From assembly GCA_035638575.1 (NCBI GenBank), contig DASQZT010000132.1, positions 62,001 through 126,000 on the forward strand: a DNA stretch of 64,000 nt, read 5' to 3'. The translations under genes were made by a program, and so were the position numbers. The DNA is from DASQZT01 sp035638575 (GTDB lineage Bacteria > Acidobacteriota > Terriglobia > Bryobacterales > Bryobacteraceae). Shown piece by piece: positions 45,164 to 54,465 of this stretch; position 1 is the first letter of the stretch, and every line of letters starts with the position of its first letter. A model generated the notes under the pieces. The model did not search any database and was not told where the DNA came from. It saw only the letters and a program-made list of their open reading frames with translations.

Positions 45164-47605
45164 TTACTCGTGGCGCAGCGCCGTCAGCGGATCGATGCGC
45201 GTGGCTCGAAGCGCGGGAATACCGGCGGCCGAGAGCGCCACGGCAATCAGAACGGCCGGCACCACGGCAAAGGTCAACGGGTCCGATGGCTTCACGCCAA
45301 ATAACTGGGATGTGAGCAGGCGGGTAAGTCCGAACGATGCCGCGATACCCACGGCAACACCTGCTATCGCCGTTCGCAAGGCTCCGAGCAGCACGAGCTT
45401 CAGCGTGTCGCGGCGGCCGGCGCCCAGGGCGGCGCGGATGCCGATCTCGTGCGTCCGTTGTTCCACACTGTAGGACATCACGCCGTAAATGCCCACCGCT
45501 CCAAGCAGGAGCGCCATGGCCGCGAACAAGCCGAGCAACAGCAGATTGAAGTTCTGCCGCGCCGTCGAGTCCCGGCTCACCTGGTCCATGGTCCGCACGT
45601 CCGAGGCCGGGAGCTGGTCGAGCGCCAGCAGCGCTTGCTGAACGGCCGGGCTCACGCTCATCGGCGCGACCCCGGGCCGCGTGCGGATCAGGACGCCGGC
45701 CGGCTGGAGGCGGTTCACCAGCGCCATGGCGGCGTCGAGAACCTGCGATGGCGCCTGGTACATGACGGGCGCCGGATCGATATTCAGCCGCTCGCGCACG
45801 TCGCCGGCCACGCCGACGATCTCGGTGGGGCCCGCCTCGTAGTCCGGACCGAGCCGGGGACCAATGACGATGGTCTGGCCGACGGGGTTGGCATCCGGCC
45901 AGTATTTGCGCGCCATGGCCTGACTGATGACCACGGTTCGGCCGGGCTCCTGATCGCGCAAGAACCTGCCGGAGAGAAGCGGTATCCGCAGAGTGTCGAA
46001 GTAGCGCGGCGAGACGATGCGCCACTGGACGTCGCCGGTGAAGTAGTAACCCTGGAGCGGCTGTCTTCCGGGGATGCTGAAGAGCATGTCCTGGCGGCCC
46101 TGAAGCGGGAGCGCGCTGGCGAAGGCGGCGGACTCCACGCCGGGGATTTGCTCAGCCCGCTCGACCACGCGCCGGGCGAGACGGTCGACCACGCCGGACT
46201 TCGCATACCCCGGGCCGCCCAGCGACACCTGCATGGTGAGAAGATTGCGAGGCTCGAAACCCAGGCTCACGGCGTGCATGGCCGCAAAGCTGCGAATCAG
46301 CAACAACGCCCCACACAAAAGGACCGCCGCAATCGCCACCTCGGCCCCAACCAGCAGGCTGCGGGTCCGGTTCTGCCGCAGGCCGGTGCCCACGCGCCCG
46401 CTGGATTCTTTCAGCGCGGAGGCCAGATCCACGAGGGAAATTTGCAGGGCGGGAAACAGGCCGAAGAGCGCGCCCGTGATCGCCGTGACCAGCAAGGTGA
46501 ATCCCGCCACGCGCGGATCGAGTGCCGGTACGGCCGCCATCTCCTGAAGGCGCGGCAGGTCGCCGGGCGTCAGATGGAGCAACACTCGCACGCCCCACGA
46601 TCCCAGCGCGAGGCCTATGGCGCCGCCGCCGAGAGCCAGCAGCAGGCTCTCGGTGAGCAGTTGCCGCACGATGCGGGCGCGGCCGGCTCCCAAAGCTGCG
46701 CGGATGGCGATTTCCCTCTGGCGCGCAGTGGCGCGCGCCAACAGCAGGTTCGCTACATTGGCGCAGGCGATCAGCAGGACCAGCCCGACCGCGCCCAGCA
46801 GGATCAGCAGCGCCGGCCGGATGTTTCCCGTCAACTGCTGCCGAAGAGGGGAGACCTCGACCTGGTCGTCGTTCCCGACGAGCTGTTGGGGATGGGCTTC
46901 GACGTACTGCTTGCCGATCGCGGCCAGCCGCGTATTGGCCTCGGCGAGGCTGACACCGCGGGGAAGCCGCGCGGAAACCAGCAGCACGTGCGCCTGGTCG
47001 GTGCTGTGCGGATCCGCCTGGAGCGGCATCCAGACATCGGCTGCCGGGTATGCGGTGAAGCCCGGTGAAAGCACGCCGACTACCGTGTAAGGGGCTCCTC
47101 CGAGAGCGATGGTGCGGCCCAGGATCGACGGATCGCCGCCAAACCGCCGCTGCCACAGGCCGAAACTCATCACCAGCGCGCGGGGGCCTCCGGGCCGGTC
47201 CTCCTCCGCCGTCGCCGTCCGCCCCAGGATCGGATTCGCACCGAAGAGGCGGAAGTAGTTTCGCGAAACTCGCGTTGCCGCTACGAGCTCGGGCTTGTCG
47301 CCGCCGTTCAGATTCATGCTGGCGCCGGGCAGGCAGGCGGCCAGATTCTCGAGGCCGGGGTTGTCCTGTTCCCACCAGGTGAACATCGGTATGGAAGCCG
47401 TGAGACCCCCGCGGCGGCCGAGGCTCACGATGCGATCCGAATCCGCGAAGGGCAGGGGGCGCAGGATCACCGTATTCACCACGGTGAAGATCGCCGTGTT
47501 CGCGGCAATTCCCATGGCCAGCGCCGCCACGGCGGTAACGGTGAAGCCAGGGCTTTGCCGCAATGTGCGGAGCGCGTATTCAAGATCGCTCAAAAACGAT
47601 TGCAT
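45164..47605 (-). CDS. ABC transporter permease, MacB/FtsX type (acidobacterial duplicated 'orphan' permease)
   Basis: An 813-residue membrane protein: N-terminal helix, MacB_PCD periplasmic domain, FtsX helices (LLILLGAVGLVLLIACANVANLLLARATARQREIAIRAAL), a second helix block, a second periplasmic domain, and a final FtsX module (LGAVGIYGVMSYSVEQRTHEIGIRAALGAGR). This duplicated layout without an adjacent ATPase gene matches the ADOP family (TIGR03434-like) expanded in Acidobacteria. Substrate unknown; likely lipid, peptide or toxin efflux or mechanotransmission. Confidence 0.93.
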   Translation of the reverse strand: MQSFLSDLEYALRTLRQSPGFTVTAVAALAMGIAANTAIFTVVNTVILRPLPFADSDRIVSLGRRGGLTASIPMFTWWEQDNPGLENLAACLPGASMNLNGGDKPELVAATRVSRNYFRLFGANPILGRTATAEEDRPGGPRALVMSFGLWQRRFGGDPSILGRTIALGGAPYTVVGVLSPGFTAYPAADVWMPLQADPHSTDQAHVLLVSARLPRGVSLAEANTRLAAIGKQYVEAHPQQLVGNDDQVEVSPLRQQLTGNIRPALLILLGAVGLVLLIACANVANLLLARATARQREIAIRAALGAGRARIVRQLLTESLLLALGGGAIGLALGSWGVRVLLHLTPGDLPRLQEMAAVPALDPRVAGFTLLVTAITGALFGLFPALQISLVDLASALKESSGRVGTGLRQNRTRSLLVGAEVAIAAVLLCGALLLIRSFAAMHAVSLGFEPRNLLTMQVSLGGPGYAKSGVVDRLARRVVERAEQIPGVESAAFASALPLQGRQDMLFSIPGRQPLQGYYFTGDVQWRIVSPRYFDTLRIPLLSGRFLRDQEPGRTVVISQAMARKYWPDANPVGQTIVIGPRLGPDYEAGPTEIVGVAGDVRERLNIDPAPVMYQAPSQVLDAAMALVNRLQPAGVLIRTRPGVAPMSVSPAVQQALLALDQLPASDVRTMDQVSRDSTARQNFNLLLLGLFAAMALLLGAVGIYGVMSYSVEQRTHEIGIRAALGAGRRDTLKLVLLGALRTAIAGVAVGIAASFGLTRLLTSQLFGVKPSDPLTFAVVPAVLIAVALSAAGIPALRATRIDPLTALRHE

Positions 47606-47641
47606 TCAGGGGAGACTCCCTGCGTCGAGTATAGATCAGGT

Positions 47642-48121
47642 ATGCTGAGCGAGATGCCGGCACCTCGTCGCAAGGCGGTCTCCCGCCCGTTGGACGACGC
47701 CCTCTTGGGCGTCACGCGGCGCAAGGCCGTCCCGCACGAGTTCGTACTCGACGCGATCGCCGCGCTGTCGCCCACGACGCGCTCCATGTTCGGCTGCCTG
47801 GCGGTCTACGTTGGGGAAAAGATCGTCCTCATCTTGCGCGACAGGCGCGATGCGACTGCGGACAATGGGGTGTGGCTCGCCACTACGAAAGAGCACCACG
47901 AGAGCCTGCGCCGCGAGTTCCCGAACATGCGATCCGTTCAGGTGCTCGGCGGCAAGATAACGGGCTGGCAGGTCCTTCCGGCCGATGCGCCGGATTTCGA
48001 GGAGGCCGCGCTGCGCGCCTGCGAGCTGATCGCCGGCAGGGATCCTCGAATCGGCAAGGTGCCGGGGGCGCGGCGGGCTTCGCGAGCGGGGAAGAGTTTG
48101 GCCACGGATAAACACGGATAA
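47642..48121 (+). CDS. TfoX-like small protein
   Basis: A 159-residue protein whose middle (RSMFGCLAVYVGEKIVLILRDR...NGVWLATTKEHHESLRREFPNM) recalls the TfoX/Sxy N-terminal fold, followed by an acidic helical end. Role unknown; TfoX proteins in other bacteria regulate competence or are uncharacterised. The start is the ATG at 47642 in the leader region divergent from the permease; the earlier frame start at 47555 lies inside the permease gene. The last residues (ATDKHG) and the stop come from the 10-bp tandem repeat. Confidence 0.6.
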   Translation: MLSEMPAPRRKAVSRPLDDALLGVTRRKAVPHEFVLDAIAALSPTTRSMFGCLAVYVGEKIVLILRDRRDATADNGVWLATTKEHHESLRREFPNMRSVQVLGGKITGWQVLPADAPDFEEAALRACELIAGRDPRIGKVPGARRASRAGKSLATDKHG

Positions 48122-48132
48122 ACGCGGATAAG
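48103..48132 (+). repeat. Tandem 10-bp repeat, three units (CACGGATAAA type)
   Basis: CACGGATAAA twice exactly (48103-48112, 48113-48122), then CGCGGATAAG. The array supplies the end and stop codon of the TfoX-like gene. Similar CACGGAT-type tandem tracts are known at gene ends in Planctomycetes, Verrucomicrobia and Acidobacteria. Confidence 0.8.
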
Positions 48133-48147
48133 GCAAAGGGCTAAGCA

Positions 48148-49935
48148 CTAACGCTCCGGGCTGCCGGCCAGAATGATCCGGCGGTGTAGATCGGCCAGTT
48201 TCGCCGCGTCATACTTGATGACCTTGCGGTCGTAGGTCATCAGGCCGTTGATCTCTCCTTCCACGTCGGTGGTCTGGGTGTAGACCGCGGCGGCGAGTCC
48301 CTGCTTGACCAGCGCGGCGAGTTTGTCCATCAATTCCTCGTAGCCCGCCTGGAGTTTGGTGCGATCCTCGAAGGTTCGATAGCCCCAGTTGCGCTTGTTC
48401 CACCAGAGATGGTCCTCGATGGGCAGGCCCAATCCCCCGAACTCGCCGAGCACCGAGGCGCGGTCCGGCATCGCCGGATACATGGCCGGACCGGGATATT
48501 GGTGCATGTCCTTCATGTCGCCGAAGCCGCGGTCTTCCCATCCGCTCGGTCCGTTCACCAGGCGCGTCGCATCCAGGGATTTGACCCACTTCAGAATGCC
48601 GTTGGTGTCGTGCTGGCCCCAGCCTTCATTGAACGGCACCCAGGCGATCACGCTCGCGGTGTTGCCGAGGTTGCGAACCTGCGCTTCCAACTCCCGCCGG
48701 AAGATGGCGTCCTCCTCGGTGGTGAACTCGGTGTCGGCGGCGGCGCCGCGCCTCGCGCTGCCGTGGCCCTTCGGCATGGCGCTTGGCAGATCCTGCCACA
48801 CCATGAATCCCAGCTTGTCGCACCAGTAGTAATACCGCGCGGGTTCGACCTTCACGTGCTTCCGGCACATGTTGAAGCCGAGCTTTTTGAGCGTTTCGAT
48901 ATCGAAGCGGAGGGCCTCGTCGGTGGGTGCGGTGTAGAGGCCGTCCGGCCACCAGCCCTGGTCGAGGGGGCCGATTGCGAACTGCGGCCGGCCGTTCAGG
49001 AACAACCGGTTGAAGCCCGCGGCGTCCGGGCGAACTTCGATCTTGCGCATGCCGAAATAGCTGGTGACACGATCGCCGCCGCGGAGGGAGATTTCGAGGT
49101 CGTAGAGCGTGGGAGCATCGGGAGACCAGGGCCTGATCTCCGACAGCGGCGCCTCGGAGCGTTCGTTGAGCTTTCCGGAGACCCTTCCGACTGTCTTGCC
49201 GGCCAGCCGGATCATCGCGGTGAATTCGCCGGAGGAGGCGGAGCGTACGGTCAGGCGCAGCTTGCGGCCGTCGAGATCGGGAATCGTGGACAGCTCGGAG
49301 ATGTAATGCTCGGGAACCGGCTCCAGCCACACGGTCTGCCAGATGCCGGATACCGCGGTGTACCAGATGCCGTTCGGATTCAGCACCTGTTTGCCGCGCG
49401 GCTGAGGGCCGGAGTCGGTGGGGTCCCATACGGCCACGACGATTTCGTCGGGCCCTTTCGCCTTCAGCGCATCGGTAATGTCGAACGTGAACGGGTCATA
49501 GCCGCCTTCGTGCTTGCCGACGGCTTTCCCGTTGACCCACACCTCGGCGCGCCAATCCACGGCCCCGAAATGCAGGAGCAGGCGTTTGCCTTTGAGCGGC
49601 GGTGCCGGGAACGTGCGGCGATACCACAGGCGCTGCTCCGGCGTCAGGGGCCGCTTGACGCCCGAGAGCGCCGACTCCACCGGGAACGGCACCAGGATGC
49701 TGCCGTCGTAGGTCGCCGCGGCGGTCTCCTGTTGGGGCCGGATGGCATAGTCCCAGAGTCCGTTCAGGTTGATCCAGTCCTTGCGCGCCATTTGCGGCCG
49801 CGGGTATTCGGGCAGGGCGCGGCCGGGAGTGACGAGCGACGTCCACGGCGTGGTCAGCGGGCTTTCCGCCAGGCGCCAATCGGCCGCGGAGAGTGCGGGC
49901 AGCGAGAGGAGCGTCAGGGCAATTGTCAGTTTCAT
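48148..49935 (-). CDS. Exported glycoside hydrolase family 2 protein
   Basis: A 595-residue GH2 enzyme (beta-galactosidase, beta-glucuronidase or beta-mannosidase family) with signal peptide (MKLTIALTLLSLPALSA). Domains: N-terminal sugar-binding jelly roll (WYRRTFPAPPLKGKRLLLHFGAVDWRAEVWVNG), Ig-like middle, then the TIM barrel with the acid/base motif FNEGWGQHDT. The protein lacks the C-terminal extra domains of LacZ (about 1000 aa), so resembles short uncharacterised GH2 enzymes. TAGAAT on the minus strand (49951-49956) may be its -10. Divergent from the rhamnosidase. Confidence 0.92.
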   Translation of the reverse strand: MKLTIALTLLSLPALSAADWRLAESPLTTPWTSLVTPGRALPEYPRPQMARKDWINLNGLWDYAIRPQQETAAATYDGSILVPFPVESALSGVKRPLTPEQRLWYRRTFPAPPLKGKRLLLHFGAVDWRAEVWVNGKAVGKHEGGYDPFTFDITDALKAKGPDEIVVAVWDPTDSGPQPRGKQVLNPNGIWYTAVSGIWQTVWLEPVPEHYISELSTIPDLDGRKLRLTVRSASSGEFTAMIRLAGKTVGRVSGKLNERSEAPLSEIRPWSPDAPTLYDLEISLRGGDRVTSYFGMRKIEVRPDAAGFNRLFLNGRPQFAIGPLDQGWWPDGLYTAPTDEALRFDIETLKKLGFNMCRKHVKVEPARYYYWCDKLGFMVWQDLPSAMPKGHGSARRGAAADTEFTTEEDAIFRRELEAQVRNLGNTASVIAWVPFNEGWGQHDTNGILKWVKSLDATRLVNGPSGWEDRGFGDMKDMHQYPGPAMYPAMPDRASVLGEFGGLGLPIEDHLWWNKRNWGYRTFEDRTKLQAGYEELMDKLAALVKQGLAAAVYTQTTDVEGEINGLMTYDRKVIKYDAAKLADLHRRIILAGSPER

Positions 49936-50067
49936 ATTGGATTGTCCGGTATTCTAACAGCCGTTCAGCCGGTTTGGGCTGCGCGCAGGTGTGAAAGGCA
50001 ATAGACTTGTGGTGTGCCCACCGGCTGGCCAGCCATGACGACCGGCGGGAGGAGAACATTTTCGACC

Positions 50068-53000
50068 ATGAAGTGGAATTTAGAGCTACTAGTTTTATTG
50101 GGCTTCCTGGGAAGCTCCGGCGCCGCGACCGCGCAGGTCAGGCCCGAGGAACTCCGGTGCGAGTATCGCGTCAACCCGTCGGGGATTGATGTGGTGGTTC
50201 CGCGTCTGAGCTGGGTGATCACAGATCAGGACGCGAAGGCGCGGGGCGCCAGGCAAAGCGCGTACCGCGTGGTGGTGGCCTCGACCGCCGAAGATCTGGC
50301 AGCCGGCAAGGGAGACCTCTGGGATTCCGGAAAAGTGAACTCGGGGCAGTCCATCCACGTGGCCTACGCGGGCAAGGCGCTGGCATCGGGCGGGCAGGCG
50401 TTCTGGAAGGTGCAGGTTTGGGACCAGGATGGCAGGCAATCGGCGTGGAGCGCTCCGGCGTCCTGGTCGGCAGGCCTGTTGAGTCCGGACGATTGGAAGG
50501 CGAAGTGGATCGGGCTGGACCAGGAGAGCGTCTACAAAGATCCGCGGAGCCCTTTCCGGCAATTGGAGGAGGCGCGGTGGATCTGGGCTTCGGGCGATGG
50601 CCCGCGGAACTTCACAGCCAAGCTGTCGATTCCGGCGGGACGCGTGGTGGCCAGTGCGGAGTGCGTGGTAGGCGCGGACAGCGGCTTCGAACTGTCGCTG
50701 AACGGGGCTCCCGTGGGTCGCGGAACCACGGTGCAGTCGCCCGAGGTTTGGGACGTCAAGCGGTTTCTGAAGGCCGGCGACAACGAGATTCTGGTGGCGG
50801 CCAAGCCCGCGCGGCGCGGCCAATCCGGGCTCATCGGAGCATTTCGAGTGACTTTCCGCCAAGGCGATCCTTTGATCGTGCGCACGGATCGGAATTGGAC
50901 CGCCGAGGGCGCCGAGGTTCAGGACGTTGGCGCTTACGGCATGGCGCCGTGGGGCGAGGTGGGTTACGCGGAGGAGCGCGCGCTGCCGGCGCGCATGTTG
51001 CGGAAGGAGTTCGAAGCGCGCGCAGGCGTGAAGCGGGCAACCGCATATGTCTCCGGTTTGGGGCTGTCCGAGATGTACTTAAACGGCCGCAAGGTGGGCG
51101 ACCATGTACTCTCACCCAACCTGACGGAATACGACAAGCGGGTTTTCTACGTGACGTTCGACGTCACCCGTCAGGTGGCCCAGGGAAAGAACGCGGTCGG
51201 CCTGATGCTGGGCAACGGACGCTATTGGGCGATGCGGAAAACCGTTCCCACGCGCATGCGGAGCTATGGATACCCCAAGGCGCGGCTGCAAGTGAATATC
51301 GAATACCAGGACGGCCGGACGGATCGTGTGGCGACCGATGAGAGCTGGAAGCTCACCACGGAAGGGCCCATCCGCGCCAACAACGAATACGACGGTGAAG
51401 AGTACGATGCACGGGCGGAGTCGCCGGGCTGGGACCGCGCGGGGTTCGACGACTCGAAATGGCAGCCGGCGAGGCTGGTGGACGGCCCTTCCGGCGCCAT
51501 GGTGGCGCAGATGTCCGAGCCGCTGCGTGTGATGGAGACGATCAAGCCCGTGAAGGTGACCAACCCGCGTCCGGGCGTCTATATCTTCGACTTAGGCCAG
51601 AATATGGTGGGCTGGTGCCGGCTGCATGTGACCGGCGCCCGCGGGGCGGAGGTGACTCTGAGGCATGCGGAGACACTGCGGGACAACGGCGAGCTGTATC
51701 TCGACAACCTGCGTTCCGCGCGCGCGACGGACTTGTACATCTTGCGGGGCGGCGGTCCGGAGGTGTGGGAACCGCGGTTTACCTACCACGGATTCCGATA
51801 TGTCGAAGTTACCGGGTATCCGGGTAAACCGACCGAGGCAGCGATCGAGGGACGAGTGGTGCACGATGCCATGCCCCAGATCGCGGACTTTACCTCGTCG
51901 AATGACTTACTGAACCGGATTCACCAAAACATTCTCCGGGGCGTTCGCGGGAATTACCGCAGTATCCCGACCGACTGTCCGCAGCGCGATGAGCGCCAGG
52001 GCTGGCTCGGCGACCGTTCCGTGGTGAGCCGAAGCGAGAGCTACCTCTTCGACGTCGCGGCCTTTTACAGCAAGTGGGAGACGGACCTGGCGGACTCGCA
52101 GCGGGACTCCGGCAGCATCCCGGATGTGGCGCCGGCATACTGGCCCATGTACAACGACGACGTGACGTGGCCCAGCACGTTCGTTCAGATTCCCGTCATG
52201 CTCTACGACCAATACGGGGACCTGCGGGTGATCGAGCGGAACTTCGGTCCGATCAAGAAATGGATCGATCACATGCGCGGGTTCGTGAAGGAAGGCCTGA
52301 TGCCCAAGGACACCTACGGCGACTGGTGCGTGCCGCCGGAAGATCCCAAGCTGATTCACTCGCAGGATCCGGCGCGCAAAACGGATGGGACGCTGCTCGC
52401 CACGGCATATTACTACCTCATGCTGCGGCAGGTCGCGCGATTCGGCCGATTGATCGGCAAGGAGTCCGACGCGGCGGAGTATGACACCCTCGCCGACGAA
52501 ATGAAGGCGGCGTTTCACACCAAGTTCTTCAATCCGGCGACCGGAATGTACAGCAACGGCACGCAGACCTCGGGAATCCTGCCCCTGGCGTTCGGGATGA
52601 CGCCCGCGGAGAACCGCAAGAGCGTTTTCGAGGGACTGATCGGCAACATCGAAAACGTGAGCAAGGGGCACGTGGGCACGGGGCTTGTGGGCGCGCAGTG
52701 GCTGATGCGCGCGCTGACGGAGAACGGCCGCGCGGATGTGGCCTACGAGATCGCGACCCAAACCACGTATCCGGGGCTGGGGTACATGGCGTCCAAAGGC
52801 GCGACCACAGTCTGGGAACTGTGGAACGGCGATACCGCGGACCCGGCGATGAACTCCGGCAATCACGTAATGCAAATCGGGGACATGGGCGTTTGGATGT
52901 ATGAATGCCTCGGCGGAATACGCCCCGATCCGGAAAACCCGGGCTTCAAGCACATCATCATCCGGCCGTATCCCGTGGGCGGGCTGAGTTTTGTCAAGAC

Positions 53001-53250
53001 ATCGCACAAGTCGATGTACGGCTTGATCGTGAGTCAATGGAAGCGCGAGCGCGGGCGACTGGTAATGGACGTGACGATTCCGGCGAACACGACGGCGTCG
53101 GTCTGGGTTCCCGCAAAGGAGGGCGCCGGCGTGACGGAGGGCGGCGCGCCGGCAAGTGCGGCCCGCGGAGTGAAGTTCATCCGCATGGAAGACGATCGTG
53201 CGGTATTCGAGGTGCAGCCGGGAAGTTACTCGTTTGCAGCCGGCACTTAG
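50068..53250 (+). CDS. Exported alpha-L-rhamnosidase, GH78
   Basis: A 1060-residue GH78 enzyme that releases terminal alpha-L-rhamnose from plant polymers and glycosides. Signal peptide (MKWNLELLVLLGFLGSSGAATAQ), two N-terminal beta domains (VNPSGIDVVVPRLSWV; ARWIWASGDGPRNF), a third beta-sandwich, the (alpha/alpha)6 catalytic barrel containing the family hallmark DCPQRDERQGWLGD, and a C-terminal beta domain. Start at the ATG after GGGAGGAG; an upstream ATG (50014) would push the signal peptide inward. It leads an operon with the enolase-superfamily gene 11 bp later. Confidence 0.93.
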   Translation: MKWNLELLVLLGFLGSSGAATAQVRPEELRCEYRVNPSGIDVVVPRLSWVITDQDAKARGARQSAYRVVVASTAEDLAAGKGDLWDSGKVNSGQSIHVAYAGKALASGGQAFWKVQVWDQDGRQSAWSAPASWSAGLLSPDDWKAKWIGLDQESVYKDPRSPFRQLEEARWIWASGDGPRNFTAKLSIPAGRVVASAECVVGADSGFELSLNGAPVGRGTTVQSPEVWDVKRFLKAGDNEILVAAKPARRGQSGLIGAFRVTFRQGDPLIVRTDRNWTAEGAEVQDVGAYGMAPWGEVGYAEERALPARMLRKEFEARAGVKRATAYVSGLGLSEMYLNGRKVGDHVLSPNLTEYDKRVFYVTFDVTRQVAQGKNAVGLMLGNGRYWAMRKTVPTRMRSYGYPKARLQVNIEYQDGRTDRVATDESWKLTTEGPIRANNEYDGEEYDARAESPGWDRAGFDDSKWQPARLVDGPSGAMVAQMSEPLRVMETIKPVKVTNPRPGVYIFDLGQNMVGWCRLHVTGARGAEVTLRHAETLRDNGELYLDNLRSARATDLYILRGGGPEVWEPRFTYHGFRYVEVTGYPGKPTEAAIEGRVVHDAMPQIADFTSSNDLLNRIHQNILRGVRGNYRSIPTDCPQRDERQGWLGDRSVVSRSESYLFDVAAFYSKWETDLADSQRDSGSIPDVAPAYWPMYNDDVTWPSTFVQIPVMLYDQYGDLRVIERNFGPIKKWIDHMRGFVKEGLMPKDTYGDWCVPPEDPKLIHSQDPARKTDGTLLATAYYYLMLRQVARFGRLIGKESDAAEYDTLADEMKAAFHTKFFNPATGMYSNGTQTSGILPLAFGMTPAENRKSVFEGLIGNIENVSKGHVGTGLVGAQWLMRALTENGRADVAYEIATQTTYPGLGYMASKGATTVWELWNGDTADPAMNSGNHVMQIGDMGVWMYECLGGIRPDPENPGFKHIIIRPYPVGGLSFVKTSHKSMYGLIVSQWKRERGRLVMDVTIPANTTASVWVPAKEGAGVTEGGAPASAARGVKFIRMEDDRAVFEVQPGSYSFAAGT

Positions 53251-53261
53251 AGGAGGTATCC

Positions 53262-54455
53262 ATGCTGCGCACACGCCGCGAGATTCTGGAAATGGCCGGC
53301 CTGCTTGCCGGGCTGAACAAGCTGAAGGCGGCGGTGAAGCCGGTGAAGGTCTCCGGCATCGATCTTTTTCGGATCGACATACCGGTCAGCCCGGCCGAGG
53401 ACAAAGCCGGCATTGAACATCGCTTCAACGTGGTCAAGATCGCGACCGATGCCGGGGTGACGGGATACTCGTTCGCCGGCCCCGCGCCCAATGCGCTCGA
53501 CCGGCTCAAGACCATCCTGCTGGGCAAGGACCTGTTCAACATCGAAGAGCTGTTGCGAGCGGGGCTGATGCGCGACGGCAGCGTGGAGCACGCCGTTTGG
53601 GACGCCATTGGCAAGATCGCCGGACAGCCTGCCTACAAACTCCTGTCGGGGCGCAACGACCGCATGAAGGCCTACGTCACCTGTGTGTGGCTGGGGAATG
53701 CGGACCAATCGCACGTTCCGCCCGCCGAGCAGGTCGCGCAAGCGGTGCGCCTCCGCAAGGCCGGGTTCAACGGCATGAAGATCCGCATCTGGCGGCCCGA
53801 TCCGATGGACGACGTCGAGGTGTGCCGGCAGATCCTGGCCGCCAACGGCAAGGACTTTCACCTGATGGTGGACCGGACGGCGCAGATGCCCGTCTCGATG
53901 GCCGGGCAGAAGGTCTGGGACTTTGAAACCGGGCTCAGGGTCGCCCGCGCGCTCCAGGAGATCGGAGTTTATTGGCTGGAGGAGCCGTTCCACCGCGACG
54001 ATTTCGACGGCCCCGCCCGGCTGAATCGCATGGTGAAGATACTCATCACCGGAGGTGAGGGCTACAGCACCCTGGACGCGTACCGGGAATGCCTCGTGCG
54101 GGGCAGCTACAACATTCTCCAGCCGGATCCGCGCCAGGCCGGCGGAATCCTGATGTGCAAGAAAGTGGCCACGCTGGCCGAAGCGTTCCACGTGACGGCA
54201 ATCCCGCACGGCTACATGGGGCTCACGCTTGCGGGATGGATGCAGGCCGGCCTGGCGATGAACTCGCCATGGCAGGAGATCACCATGGTGCGCCCGCCGC
54301 TCGTCCCCGAAGAGCAGTGGGCGCCGGGCCTGAAGGTCCTCGGCAGCAAACAGATGTACCGGTTCGAGAATGGCGAGATACTGGCGCCGCCTTACGCCGG
54401 TATCGGTTTGGACATCGACGAGGACGCTCTCAATCGATATCGCACGCCGGCTTAG
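53262..54455 (+). CDS. Enolase-superfamily (MR/MLE) enzyme with Tat-like signal
   Basis: A 397-residue mandelate racemase/muconate-lactonising-type enzyme, probably an acid-sugar dehydratase. A Tat-like N-terminus (RTRREILEMAGLLAGL) suggests export. Capping domain then TIM barrel: K173-x-R175 at the base position (KxK more usual), metal ligands D204, E240 and E266, D289 and H316 forming the His/Asp pair. The substrate is not proven, but the rhamnosidase before it and the sugar isomerase after suggest L-rhamnonate or a similar sugar acid. AGAGGAGG precedes the ATG. The frame is open upstream but inside the GH78 gene. Confidence 0.9.
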   Translation: MLRTRREILEMAGLLAGLNKLKAAVKPVKVSGIDLFRIDIPVSPAEDKAGIEHRFNVVKIATDAGVTGYSFAGPAPNALDRLKTILLGKDLFNIEELLRAGLMRDGSVEHAVWDAIGKIAGQPAYKLLSGRNDRMKAYVTCVWLGNADQSHVPPAEQVAQAVRLRKAGFNGMKIRIWRPDPMDDVEVCRQILAANGKDFHLMVDRTAQMPVSMAGQKVWDFETGLRVARALQEIGVYWLEEPFHRDDFDGPARLNRMVKILITGGEGYSTLDAYRECLVRGSYNILQPDPRQAGGILMCKKVATLAEAFHVTAIPHGYMGLTLAGWMQAGLAMNSPWQEITMVRPPLVPEEQWAPGLKVLGSKQMYRFENGEILAPPYAGIGLDIDEDALNRYRTPA

Positions 54456-54465
54456 CAGCAGGCAG

